Assembly: GCF_018128905.1 (NCBI RefSeq)
Contig: NZ_CP063808.1
Coordinates: forward strand, 5,022,001 to 5,086,000
Direction: 5' to 3'
Length of the DNA: 64,000 nt
DNA from: Streptomyces sp. A2-16
GTDB lineage: Bacteria > Actinomycetota > Actinomycetes > Streptomycetales > Streptomycetaceae
Part shown: one piece after another, positions 17,543 through 25,597 of the stretch
Position numbering within the stretch: the stretch's first letter is position 1
Layout: each line of letters starts with the position of its first letter
Translations under genes and position numbers: made by a program
The notes under the pieces: model-generated
Seen by the model: the letters and a program-made list of their open reading frames with translations, nothing else
Told to the model about the DNA's origin: nothing
Databases searched by the model: none

Positions 17543-17663
17543 GGGCGTGCCTTCCCGACCGGTGCTGCGAACACCGGCCTACTCGATGACCATCAGTCGA
17601 TCACTCGGGAAGGTACCTTTCACGTGCTCCCCGAACTCGATCCACAGGTCTTGAGCATGGCTC

Positions 17664-17717
17664 CTTTTCGAGGAGGCCGTCGCCTTCCCCATAGCAACCA
17701 AGGCTCTCGCAGCATGA
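17664..17717 (+). mobile_element. IS110-family transposase relic, right part
   Basis: Continues the fragment interrupted by the IS256-type element: LFEEAVAFPIATKALAA then TGA at 17715-17717. The first 12 bases duplicate those at 15816-15827. Confidence 0.45.
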
Positions 17718-17723
17718 GATCAC

Positions 17724-18188
17724 TTAGGCACCGATTGCGAGGGACCAGCGCTCTTGGATGACAGCCTGCTTCCGCTCAAGTTCCGCATCCATCACCCGAT
17801 TGATGAGGGTCCCCGGAATCGTAAGCGAGCGCCCATGGACCCTGATGACACGAAGGTCCGACCAGATTCCGCTCCGTGACACCCCCTGCCGCACCTCTAT
17901 GCGCGCGACCTCACTCCGGGGAACCACTCGCCTGCTGACGAAGGTGCGGAATTCCAACCCCGTCGTGGTCAGGAGGACTTGGCCATAGATCGAGTTGATC
18001 GTGCTCAAGAGCACGACTACGGAGAAAGCCCCTACGCCACCGACCCACCACCATTTGCCCGGTTCATGCGTGGTCGAGCCCATCGCCACCATCACACCAA
18101 CGAGCGCCAGCGTCAGAATGCCGGTACGCCACCAGTATCGCTGCCGATCACGAGAGTTGCAGCCGATCCACGCCTCGGACATGTCCAT
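17724..18188 (-). CDS. Membrane protein with bacterial PH-like domain
   Basis: About 154 residues. Two membrane helices at roughly 20-60 (GILTLALVGVMVAMG; WWVGGVGAFSVVVLL) are followed by a beta-rich domain, GQVLLTTTGLEFRTFVSRR, with RSEVARIEV, IRVHGRSLTIP and a closing helix, the pattern of bacterial PH (bPH_6-type) proteins. ATG 18188 is chosen, with another at 18182; there is no strong ribosome-binding site. Lower GC than its neighbours suggests acquisition. Function unknown, membrane-associated. Confidence 0.7.
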   Translation of the reverse strand: MDMSEAWIGCNSRDRQRYWWRTGILTLALVGVMVAMGSTTHEPGKWWWVGGVGAFSVVVLLSTINSIYGQVLLTTTGLEFRTFVSRRVVPRSEVARIEVRQGVSRSGIWSDLRVIRVHGRSLTIPGTLINRVMDAELERKQAVIQERWSLAIGA

Positions 18189-18289
18189 AACACTACCGAC
18201 GTACAGTCGAACAACGACCACCCTGGCTTTTCGCGTTACATGCATGAGGTGTCTATGCGGTCACAGCACTAGAGGTGTCGAAAAGCCGA

Positions 18290-18840
18290 CCGTGTGACGC
18301 TCCACCGAGGTCGGCGGCCCAGACGTCGGGTGACTCGACGCCAGGCCGCCACGTCCTCGCTGCAGGTGCCCAGCGCGATGGCTGCGCGAAGGCCCGCAAT
18401 CACGTCGGCATAGCGCTGATAGCGAGGCAGGAGGAGGATCCTGCGGGGGGGGAGTTCGTCCAGTCGCTCTCGCCGAGCTGCTGCTTGGCCAGGGCCCAGA
18501 ACGCCTCGTGCTCGGCGGTGCAGGCGCCCTGGGCGCGGGCCTGGTGCAGGGCCTCGGAGCGGTCCAGGGCGCCGGGCTTGCGCAGCAACACCTCGAGGTA
18601 GCGGTCCAAAACCAAGTACTCCAGCCCCCGGTCGGCCAGCCCGATGTGGCCGGCGATCTCCCGGCGACTCTCGAACGCGACCAGCATGTCGCTGGTCAGG
18701 TGCATGGTGAGCCTGCCGTCGATGAACCGGACCGGGACGGAGTAGGAGCACATCGTGACGGTGATCGAACAGTCGCGGTCGACCCGCGGCTGGAAGGTCG
18801 CCGTCTTGGACAATTCCGACGGCTGCGGCACCAGATTCGG
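18290..18840 (-). mobile_element. IS21-family transposase (IstA) C-terminal relic, frameshifted
   Basis: The minus strand reads PRVDRDCSITVTMCSYSVPV then LTSDMLVAFESRREIAGHIG and LDRYLEVLLRKPGALDRSEAL with TAEHEAFWALAKQQLG, the C-terminal domain of IstA. Near 18470 the frame shifts and continues ILLLPRYQRYADVIAGLRAA. No N-terminal part, no IstB partner and no ends were found. Confidence 0.7.
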
Positions 18841-18884
18841 CGCCGCCCTGGCAAAACCCTGCCGAACTGGGAAAAGACCTGGTC

Positions 18885-19049
18885 ATGCGGAGAAAGCGCG
18901 TAGAGGAGCAACAGTGGCTCGCGGAGATTGAGGGTATCGACCTAACCTTGACGCTCCTGCGGACCAGGAAGCCGACACCACTCACCACGACGAACCCGCT
19001 GTTGATCTTGAATCTCCTCGCCATCGCGGCTGAGAGGCTGTCCTCATGA
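18885..19049 (+). CDS. Small ORF translationally coupled to the CYTH gene
   Basis: A 54-codon ORF from ATG 18885 to TGA 19049 whose stop overlaps the CYTH start (ATGA). The product starts MRRKRVEEQQWLAEIEG and ends with the helix-like LLILNLLAIAAERLSS. The ribosome-binding site is weak. The 4-base overlap and its place directly before an intact gene argue for a real small protein; the sequence matches nothing I recognise. Confidence 0.4.
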   Translation: MRRKRVEEQQWLAEIEGIDLTLTLLRTRKPTPLTTTNPLLILNLLAIAAERLSS

Positions 19050-19612
19050 TGGATAAGAGAGGCGGGGTTGAAGGCCAATCGGTTCACCCAGGCAAGTACG
19101 CTCGCGTCGAACGGGAGAGGCGGTTCCTGCTGGCCGAGCCACCAGCACCGTCGGCGGTGACGGTCAGTCGTGCGATCAACGACCGGTATGTGAAAGGAAC
19201 GCGCTTGCGGCTGCGTCGGGCCGACTTGTCGGATGGCCGCTGTGAGCTCAAGCTCACTCAGAAAGTCCCTATCTCACAGCCCGGCGCCGTCCAAGGTCTG
19301 ATCACGAATACGTACTTGTCTCCAGCTGAGTACGACGTGCTCGCCGCACTTCCTGCGGCGTTGCTGTCGAAGACCCGTTTCAGCGTTCCTCCCTTGGGTG
19401 TTGACGTCTTCGACGGCCACTTGCAGGGCCTGGTACTGGCAGAGGCCGAGTTCACTACAGATGACGAGGCACAGTCCTTCGTTCCCCCACCCGACTGCAT
19501 CGCAGAGGTCACCGAGGACACTCGCTTCACGGGAGGGCACCTCGTCCAGGCATCGCGCCGCGAACTGCTCAAGTGGCTAGCCGAATACGGACTCCACCCG
19601 CGAGCCGCGTAG
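19046..19612 (+). CDS. CYTH-domain protein (triphosphate tunnel metalloenzyme family)
   Basis: A 188-residue protein with an N-terminal VERERRFLLAEP strand in the position of the CYTH signature ExExK, then TRLRLRRADL, CELKLTQKVP and a late VLAEAEFTTDDEAQ acidic strand: alternating basic and acidic strands of a tunnel fold that binds triphosphates with Mg2+. The signature Lys is replaced by Arg (ERERR). Possible activities are triphosphatase or adenylate cyclase-like; none can be chosen. The start overlaps the stop of the small upstream ORF. It is convergent with the ankyrin gene. Confidence 0.82.
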   Translation: MMDKRGGVEGQSVHPGKYARVERERRFLLAEPPAPSAVTVSRAINDRYVKGTRLRLRRADLSDGRCELKLTQKVPISQPGAVQGLITNTYLSPAEYDVLAALPAALLSKTRFSVPPLGVDVFDGHLQGLVLAEAEFTTDDEAQSFVPPPDCIAEVTEDTRFTGGHLVQASRRELLKWLAEYGLHPRAA

Positions 19613-19647
19613 CGCAGGTTGCGAAGTGAGTAGTGAGATTCTCCTGG

Positions 19648-20091
19648 CTACGGAGCTGGGTGAGCCTTCGTTGTTGGGTGCGCTCCTGCTGCCCTGAGGA
19701 TTTCGGCAGTGTCGGGGTGGGGGCCATTGTCCGCCCAGTCCAGCGGGGACCAGCCTGCGCCGTCGTCTTCGCAGAGGGTGGGATCGGCGCCATGCGTCAA
19801 CAGTTCCCGGACCGTTGCGGTGTGTCCCCAGCACGCAGCTGCGCACAGCGGTGTGCCCTCCGAGCCGGGACCGCTGCTTTCAGTGTCAGGGGAAGCCCCG
19901 GCCTCCATGAGCAAGCGGGCCACCTCGGCCTCTCCCTGCACCGATGCCAGGTACAGAGGATTTGTGCCGTCAGCGTTCCTTCTCTCCGGACTTGCTCCAC
20001 TGCGGAGCAGGGTCTTCGCGCTCCTGGCGTCACCTGACAGGATTGCCTCGAATAGGCGGTGGGAGAGCTTCTTCTGCTGCCGCTGCTTCAT
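19648..20091 (-). CDS. Ankyrin-repeat protein
   Basis: A 147-residue protein with about three ankyrin repeats: LFEAILSGDARSAKTLLRSG, NPLYLASVQGEAEVARLLME with AGASPDTES, and TPLCAAACWGHTATVRELLT with HGADP, then a terminal half repeat PLDWADNGPHPDTAEILRAA. No signal peptide. It is an adaptor-like protein binding an unknown partner. It ends 35 bases from the convergent CYTH gene. Confidence 0.88.
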   Translation of the reverse strand: MKQRQQKKLSHRLFEAILSGDARSAKTLLRSGASPERRNADGTNPLYLASVQGEAEVARLLMEAGASPDTESSGPGSEGTPLCAAACWGHTATVRELLTHGADPTLCEDDGAGWSPLDWADNGPHPDTAEILRAAGAHPTTKAHPAP

Positions 20092-20251
20092 AGCCGGTGA
20101 GGCTAGCGATCATGGGTACGCCACAACCACTCATATTCATTCGTTGATCATTGCGACCAGCACAGTGGCCTCGCGCTCCGCAAGGCCGAGGAGATGTGGT
20201 TCTCGACGCTGACCGGGCCGGTCGATCGGGCGCTCGCCTTCCGGGCCCAGG

Positions 20252-20414
20252 GGCGCCGAGAGCGTCGCCTTCCGTCACTCGCCGGTGCGGATGCGCGCGA
20301 CGCTGATCACCGGCGAGTCGCTGGACACCGTGGCCCGGGTGACCACCGGATGCCGTGCCGCGGGTGACCGGTGGCAGATCGTCCACCAACCCACGTCGTT
20401 GCCTTCGACAACCC
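20252..20414 (+). pseudogene. Remnant of a SnoaL-like protein
   Basis: The frame reads ESVAFRHSPVRMRATLITGE, then VARVTTGCRAAGDRWQIVHQPTS, recognisable as the last strands of a SnoaL/ketosteroid-isomerase-like protein (normally DRWQIVHQHxS). The N-terminal half is absent or in other frames. Downstream 20430-20530 is a low-complexity GTCGTCCG-rich stretch. Confidence 0.45.
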
Positions 20415-20563
20415 ACACCCCCAAGGGCCCGGCGCGGACGAAAACCACCAGTGCATTGCCCCGCGGCGCCACGCCGGGCGCTGTCGTCCGTCGTCCGCTG
20501 TCGTCCGCCGTCGTCCGCGGCCGCCACCACCACTCACGTCGGCGTGTGCCACGACCGCGCCCG

Positions 20564-21640
20564 TCACCCGGTGTCGCGCGCGGTGGTGCCCGCCTTCACG
20601 CCGCCGCGCACCGGATAGCCGTCGGCCACGATGATCCTGGCGCTGTGCTCGGCCACCGCTGGCGGCGCCGTGCGGCCGAGAAGCTCCGCGCCGAGCGGCG
20701 TGACGGTATGGCGCATGGTGTTGCGCACGCGCAAGCTCTGGATCAGGCCAGCGTCACGCAGCACCGTCGCGTGCTCGCTCACCGACGCGGGCGAGATACC
20801 CAGGCGCCGCGCCGTCTCGCCGCCGGTGACCGTCTCCCCCTCCGCGATCGCCAGGAGGGTCGCCGCCCGGGTGCGGCCGAGGAGCCGGTCGAGCGCACCG
20901 GCCCTCCCCGCGACATTGTGGGGCCGCAGGACGCCGACACCCCGGCTCACCGGATACACCAGCACCGGTGCGAGGGAGCCATCCCGCAGCGTGATGGGCT
21001 GGTCCCGGCAGAAATACGAGGGCACGAGCCGCAGCCCACGCCCCTGGAGGTGCAGGTCCCCGTCCCGGGGATAGGCGATCTCGAGAACCGGTGGCCGCCA
21101 GCGCGCGGCGGGGTGCAGACCGCTCAGCAGCCGGTCTGTCCCGCCGGCCAGGAATGCCTTGGCGCGCAGGGCCCGTTCGGCGTTCACCGAGGCGCTGATC
21201 TGCGTCCAGTACGGATGCAGCGCCTGCCGGTGGTAGTGGCGAAGGGCCCTGCCCAGGCCCCGCCTGGCCGCAGGGACGCCCGAGGCCAGCGCGGTCGCCC
21301 AAGGCGGCAGTTTGCGCTCTCCGCCGAGCAGCGCCATGTCCGCCCGCAGGCGGGCCCGGGACGTGGACAGAATCATGTCGACGGCGGCGTCCGGGTCCGT
21401 CGCCCCTTCGGCGGGCGTCAGGAAGTCGGGCGAATACCCACGGGCCGGAGCAAGATGAAGCAGCGGACGGGAAGCCACGTTCAACGTCGTCCGGACTCGG
21501 GTGGTCCAGGGCTGCAGTTCGGCATCGGCGCCGGAAACGCCGAGAACATGAAGGCTGAGCAGAGCCTCCCAGGCGGGATCCGGTCCAGTGGCCAGGCGAA
21601 TCCGACCGAGGTCCTCCGCACCGAAATGGATACGCAGCAT
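20564..21640 (-). CDS. ArsR-like winged-helix transcriptional regulator with large N-terminal domain
   Basis: A 358-residue protein. The C-terminal about 90 residues form a winged helix (TRAATLLAIAEGETVTGGET, then ARRLGISPASVSEHATVLRD and a wing ending TPLGAELLG), the ArsR/SmtB-like HTH. The first about 230 residues match the N-terminal domain of Streptomyces ArsR-type regulators that begin LRIHFGAEDLGRIRLA. No metal-binding Cys cluster is seen, so metal sensing is unlikely. The I36-like gene lies divergently about 220 bases away. Confidence 0.88.
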   Translation of the reverse strand: MLRIHFGAEDLGRIRLATGPDPAWEALLSLHVLGVSGADAELQPWTTRVRTTLNVASRPLLHLAPARGYSPDFLTPAEGATDPDAAVDMILSTSRARLRADMALLGGERKLPPWATALASGVPAARRGLGRALRHYHRQALHPYWTQISASVNAERALRAKAFLAGGTDRLLSGLHPAARWRPPVLEIAYPRDGDLHLQGRGLRLVPSYFCRDQPITLRDGSLAPVLVYPVSRGVGVLRPHNVAGRAGALDRLLGRTRAATLLAIAEGETVTGGETARRLGISPASVSEHATVLRDAGLIQSLRVRNTMRHTVTPLGAELLGRTAPPAVAEHSARIIVADGYPVRGGVKAGTTARDTG

Positions 21641-21863
21641 CAGCTTCCCCCCGAAAGGCTGCTACCCCAGGCGTCTCACTCTCCCCCATGAACGCAGAGC
21701 GCGATAGCTCCGAATTCGCCAGCCCCGGTCTTTCGGCGAGGACCGAAAGTACTCCCCCGACCTGTCGGCCCCTGCCTACTTTCAGAGCCAGTCACCACGG
21801 GGGTACGGCGACAGAGGCTGCCGACGGCTTCCGCCGCCACCCGTAGACAAACGGAGGACACAC

Positions 21864-22310
21864 GTGACATCTGCACGTCGAATGGTCGGTTCGTTCGCGA
21901 TCGCGGCAGCTCTCGTCGCCGGGACCACCGCCCTGGCCACCGCCCCGGCGTCCGCCCAGGCCGCGTCGTCAGCGCCCACCCAGGCCAAGCGCGCCGCCTG
22001 GGACGGGAACATCTACCTCTACTACAGCGCGTCCGCCAACAGCTCATGGAGCAAGTACTACGGCTGGGTGGACGACTTCGCCGGCCATACCTTCGCGGCG
22101 GGCGGCGAAGGTCACGGCCAGCGTGTCAAGAACAACGTCAACCGCGCCTGGAACAACGACGCGACCCACGCCGCGCGGATCTACTACAACGAGAACCAGA
22201 ACGCGAGCGGCAGCGCTCCGTACGACGACTTCTACCCCGGCAACGCCCGGCAGCTCAACAACGGTGTGCGGAACAACAACGCCTCGTTGAGCTGGTGGTA
22301 CGTCGGCTGA
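21864..22310 (+). CDS. Secreted peptidase-inhibitor-I36-like protein without cysteines
   Basis: A 148-residue exported protein. Its signal peptide (1-30) contains SFAIAAALVAGTTALATA and ends with Ala-Ser-Ala. The mature part has two crystallin-like modules (YLYYSASANSSWSKYYGW; IYYNENQNASGSAPYDDFYP), each ending in Asn-rich turns, with a closing NNNASLSWWYVG. This resembles I36-type secreted proteins, but the usual cysteines are absent. GTG 21864 has GGAGG 7 bases upstream. A strong terminator hairpin follows its stop at 22310. Confidence 0.65.
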   Translation: MTSARRMVGSFAIAAALVAGTTALATAPASAQAASSAPTQAKRAAWDGNIYLYYSASANSSWSKYYGWVDDFAGHTFAAGGEGHGQRVKNNVNRAWNNDATHAARIYYNENQNASGSAPYDDFYPGNARQLNNGVRNNNASLSWWYVG

Positions 22311-22319
22311 CACCGGCTC

Positions 22320-22350
22320 GGGCCCGTTCGCGACGAACGCGGACGGGCCC
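22320..22350 (+). terminator. Terminator hairpin after the I36-like gene
   Basis: GGGCCCGT (22320-22327) pairs with ACGGGCCC (22343-22350), extended by an inner CGCG/CGCG pair with loop ACGAA. It lies 10 bases after the stop. The right arm is also the start of a tandem repeat. Confidence 0.7.
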
Positions 22351-22398
22351 TTCGTACGGCCGCGCACACGGACGGGCCCTTCGTACGGCCGCGCACAC
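22341..22398. repeat. 29-bp tandem direct repeat, two copies
   Basis: Two identical 29-base units, 22341-22369 and 22370-22398, each beginning GGACGGGCCCTTCGTACGGC and ending with CGCGCACAC. The first contains the right arm of the terminator, so a second terminator arm is duplicated, and the repeat runs up to the lipoprotein's ribosome-binding site. Confidence 0.9.
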
Positions 22399-22412
22399 AA
22401 GGGGGACACGAC

Positions 22413-23360
22413 ATGCGGGCGCTCACCACACAGCTGGCAGGGCGGATCGGGGCTTTGGTCGTCCTGTCCGCCGTCGTCGCGGGCTGCGCGGAAGGTCAGG
22501 CCGTGGAGCCGCGGCCGAAGACATCGGGGCTGCCCCCGGTGGCCGGCGTGCCGACGAGGCTCGACGTCGGATCGCTGGTCCTGCCCATCGAGCCCTATCT
22601 GTTCACCGACCGTCAGGTGGGGCGCCTGTTCCGGGCGCGGGCCGTGCTCACCGCGTCCTGCATGGAGCGTTTCGACCTACGCTGGCCCGTCCCCGCGGAA
22701 TCCGCACCGGACACCGGCACACTGAATCCGGCCAACACTGCACACCGGTACGGACTTACGGACCCCCGACTCGCCGTCCGCTACGGCTACCACCCCGCTC
22801 CTGGCATGATGCCGAGCAGGACCAAGGAGAAGAGTCCGGAGCCGAACCCAGGGCCGAAGGAGTTGCTGGTCCTGACGGGCCTCCATGAGGACGGCACACG
22901 GGCTGCGCAGGACGAGCGCGGACGCCCCGTTCCGGTGGGTGGATGCCAGGGGGAGGCCACGAAGGCCCTGTCGGGCGACCCGGAGAAGATCGGCAACCGG
23001 GAACTCGTCGGCAGGATCAATATCGGCAGTTACCGCGACTCGCAGAAGGATCCGCGGGTGGTGCGGGTCTTTCGCGCCTGGTCCCACTGCATGCGCCAGT
23101 ACGGCTACGCGTACGCGGATCCGACCCAGGCACCCGGCAAGGGTGCCGAGTTCACGGGCCCGACGGCCACCAGGGCCGAGATCGCCGTGGCCGGCAAGGA
23201 CGTGGAATGCAAGCGCAGGACGAACGTGATCGGGATCTGGTCCTCCGTCGACGCGGCCTACCAGCGGCGGGCGATGAGCGAGAAGACACGGGAACTCGCC
23301 GCGATCAAACGGGACATCCGCACCCAGGTGACCAACGCGGACCGTGTGCTGGGCAAGTAG
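22413..23360 (+). CDS. Putative lipoprotein
   Basis: A 315-residue exported protein with a lipobox Val-Val-Ala-Gly-Cys at about 21-25 (SAVVAGC). The mature part has paired Cys-containing segments (LTASCMERF; VPVGGCQGEA; WSHCMRQYGYAY; DVECKRRTN), possibly disulfide bonded, and a C-terminal coiled helix (SEKTRELAAIKRDIRTQ). The family is not recognised beyond being typical of secreted Streptomyces proteins. It follows the I36-like gene by about 100 bases across a terminator; ATG 22413 has AAGGGGGA upstream. Confidence 0.82.
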   Translation: MRALTTQLAGRIGALVVLSAVVAGCAEGQAVEPRPKTSGLPPVAGVPTRLDVGSLVLPIEPYLFTDRQVGRLFRARAVLTASCMERFDLRWPVPAESAPDTGTLNPANTAHRYGLTDPRLAVRYGYHPAPGMMPSRTKEKSPEPNPGPKELLVLTGLHEDGTRAAQDERGRPVPVGGCQGEATKALSGDPEKIGNRELVGRINIGSYRDSQKDPRVVRVFRAWSHCMRQYGYAYADPTQAPGKGAEFTGPTATRAEIAVAGKDVECKRRTNVIGIWSSVDAAYQRRAMSEKTRELAAIKRDIRTQVTNADRVLGK

Positions 23361-23876
23361 CGCGCGGCCGACCCCCGCGCGGCTCTCCAACCAGCGCCGC
23401 CGCACCCCACCAGCCTGCCGACTGCCGACTGCCGACATCGGCTTACCAGGCACACCCTCGGTGTTTGCGGGCACGGCCAGGCCGTGACGAGGACGAACAA
23501 CGATCGTGGCCCGGCTGCGGCCGGTCTGCGATGCCACGCCGGCGGCCTTCAACTGCCCTGGCGATGGCAGCAAACCGGTCGAGGTTGTTCGGGGTGTGCA
23601 TCCACGTCGCCGAGTCGGTCGTGCGGTCCTCCAACTGCTCCGGCATCGCGTCCGGCTGAGGAGAGTGGACGGCCTCGGCTCGTTCTTTCGGGGAGAGGGG
23701 CGCCGTCCCGGCCCGAGTGGCCAACGATGTGCGAGGCGGCCCCTGGTTCGTCCGCGATGAGGAGCGCGTTCTGCAGGGCGAGGTAGGCGACTCGGGCCCG
23801 CTCGTGGACGGGCAGTCAGCGCCGACGAGGGCGCCGTCGGGCATCCCGGGTTCAGGAGACGAGGTGGCAGGATGAC
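23361..23876. other. Intergenic region with no recognised gene
   Basis: About 515 bases. A minus-strand frame at 23443-23844 contains MHTPNNLDRFAAIARAVEGR but lacks family resemblance. A short triple GCCGACT repeat lies near 23420. Nothing further can be supported. Confidence 0.3.
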
Positions 23877-25379
23877 GTGGTGTCCGACTCTCTGCGTGAA
23901 CTGTGGCTGCGCGGCATCGCCTTCAACGCGGCGGCGCCCGCCGACGTACTGATACGTCTTCTGGACGAAGCGGCCGGGGAGGCCGGCTTGCTGATGTGCG
24001 AGAGCCGCGACCTGCCCGAGGCCGTCATCGACGCGGCCCTCCGCCACTCGGTCGAGCGGATCCGCCGCGCCCTCGCCCGCAACCTGCACGTCGACCCCGC
24101 ACGACTCGCTCCCTTGGCAGCGGACCCTTCGGGACTTGTCCGTGCGTCTCTCGCGGGCGGCACACGGCTCCAGCCCCGATGGGTCCGGCCACTGCCGGAC
24201 GACATCCTCGTCACCTTCCTCACCGCCCAGGAAGGAGGCGAGGACGGCAGGCTCACCGAGAAGGAAATCGTTGGGGAGCTCTGGTCCTCCCGGCAGGTCC
24301 CTCCATCCTTCCCGCGCGACATGGCCGGTCACGACCACCCCACACTCCGCCTGTGCGCCGCCTTCCAGTGGCAGTCGCTCACCACTGCGCAGCGCAGTGC
24401 CCTGCTCGACGACCCCGATCCCGCCGTACGCGAAGCAGCCAGGAGGGGCAACCGACAGCTGGACCCGGAGGCGGTGGAGGCCGAGCTGCCGCCCATCGGA
24501 ACACGCTATGCGGTCTTCGTGCTCAGCACCTGCGCCCTGTCACCCGCGGTCGTCGAACAGTGCTTCGCGGCCGACGAGGTGCACCCGCTGGCCCGGAACC
24601 GCCATACACCGGCCGACGCCCTCGCCCGGCTCGCCCGCCACCCCGATGCAGAGATCCGCAGGCTGGTCGCCACCCGACCCGATCTGGGACCGGAGGCGGC
24701 GGAGCTGAAGCATGATCCGGACGAAGATGTGCGGATGCGAGCCCGCCTCCAGCCCTCCATTTCCACCTGGGCCGAATTCCAGGAGGTCCAAAAGGTCGTC
24801 GATCACGGGCCCGACTGCACCTGCCCGATCACGCAGCCGGCCACCGAGCTGTCGCCGGACTGGTTCGCCACCTGTGCGGTGTCCGAGGAACCGGTCCTCC
24901 GCCGGGTCGCGGCAGGTTGGCCGGGCCTGTCGGCCGAACTCGTCGAGACCCTCGCGCAGGACGACGACGAGGAGGTGAGGATCCGGTTGGCCTGCCACCA
25001 CCCGCTGGCTCCGCCGAACCTCCTCCTGGATGTCTTCGTCACCCGCCCGGCCCACCGTCCGCACCTGCTGACCCTGCCCGCGTTCCCACGTACCGGCAGG
25101 GCTCACCTCATCGAACACCCGGATCCCGAAGTACGCGCCCTGGCCGCGGCCGACCCCGCTCTGCCCGAACCCCCGCTGGAAGACCCCGACGATGCAGTAC
25201 GCCGGGCAGCCGCGACCAACCCGACCCTGACGCCGGAGAGCCTGGAAACCCTCCTCACCGACCTCCGCACCGCAGAGGGCGCCGCGGCCAACCCGTCCCT
25301 CCCCGTCCCCCGCATGCACGCACTCCTCGACCAGTGCCTGAACGGCGCCGCCACGCCGCCGACGGCCGCCCGACGCTGA
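23877..25379 (+). CDS. Leucine-rich-repeat-variant (LRV)-like repeat protein
   Basis: A 500-residue soluble protein built of helical repeats of about 24 residues such as DPDPAVREAARRGNR, ARHPDAEIRRLVATRPDLG, AQDDDEEVRIRLACHH, EHPDPEVRALAAADP and EDPDDAVRRAAATNP. These match the LRV type, relatives of which in diazotrophs carry an N-terminal Fe-S cluster. Here a Cys group CTC with later FATC lies in the middle (about residues 310-335), not at the N-terminus. GTG 23877 (or GTG 23880) is the start. It is probably a protein-interaction scaffold. Confidence 0.82.
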   Translation: MVSDSLRELWLRGIAFNAAAPADVLIRLLDEAAGEAGLLMCESRDLPEAVIDAALRHSVERIRRALARNLHVDPARLAPLAADPSGLVRASLAGGTRLQPRWVRPLPDDILVTFLTAQEGGEDGRLTEKEIVGELWSSRQVPPSFPRDMAGHDHPTLRLCAAFQWQSLTTAQRSALLDDPDPAVREAARRGNRQLDPEAVEAELPPIGTRYAVFVLSTCALSPAVVEQCFAADEVHPLARNRHTPADALARLARHPDAEIRRLVATRPDLGPEAAELKHDPDEDVRMRARLQPSISTWAEFQEVQKVVDHGPDCTCPITQPATELSPDWFATCAVSEEPVLRRVAAGWPGLSAELVETLAQDDDEEVRIRLACHHPLAPPNLLLDVFVTRPAHRPHLLTLPAFPRTGRAHLIEHPDPEVRALAAADPALPEPPLEDPDDAVRRAAATNPTLTPESLETLLTDLRTAEGAAANPSLPVPRMHALLDQCLNGAATPPTAARR

Positions 25380-25597
25380 AAGGCTGGCGACCTCGTACTG
25401 AGCCACCCGGTGATGGTGGCCGAAGCATGGGCTGACTGTTGCTGGGACACTACGGAGGGCTCTGTCCCTCGACAGCAGTGGAAGACCTGCCTTCGTTCAC
25501 AGTTGAACCGGCGGTGGGCCGTCGTACCGGACGGCCCGAACGACGCCGCTGGCAGCTGCTGTCACATCCAGCCCGACCGACGTCGCTACGAACACGA

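Larger units (their letters stand above)
15828..17663 (-). mobile_element. IS256-type transposable element carrying a VOC passenger gene
   Basis: The unit contains a transposase and a VOC gene in one operon. A 12-bp inverted repeat, TCAAGACCTGTG at 15834-15845 and its complement at 17643-17654, brackets both genes. Outside it, CTTTTCGAGGAG occurs directly repeated at 15816-15827 and 17664-17675, and joining the two flanks restores a continuous IS110 C-terminus (QLFEEAVAFPIATKALAA). This implies insertion with target duplication of up to 12 bp; the family usually makes 8-9 bp. The exact tips are uncertain by a few bases. Confidence 0.7.

Noticed and set aside
20285..21691. Plus-strand ORF of 468 codons
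   Set aside because: Opposite strand of the ArsR-like gene; only its first part (20285-20414) resembles a SnoaL remnant.
22677..24338. Long minus-strand ORF covering the lipoprotein and LRV gene starts
   Set aside because: Opposite to two well-supported genes and without any recognisable motif.
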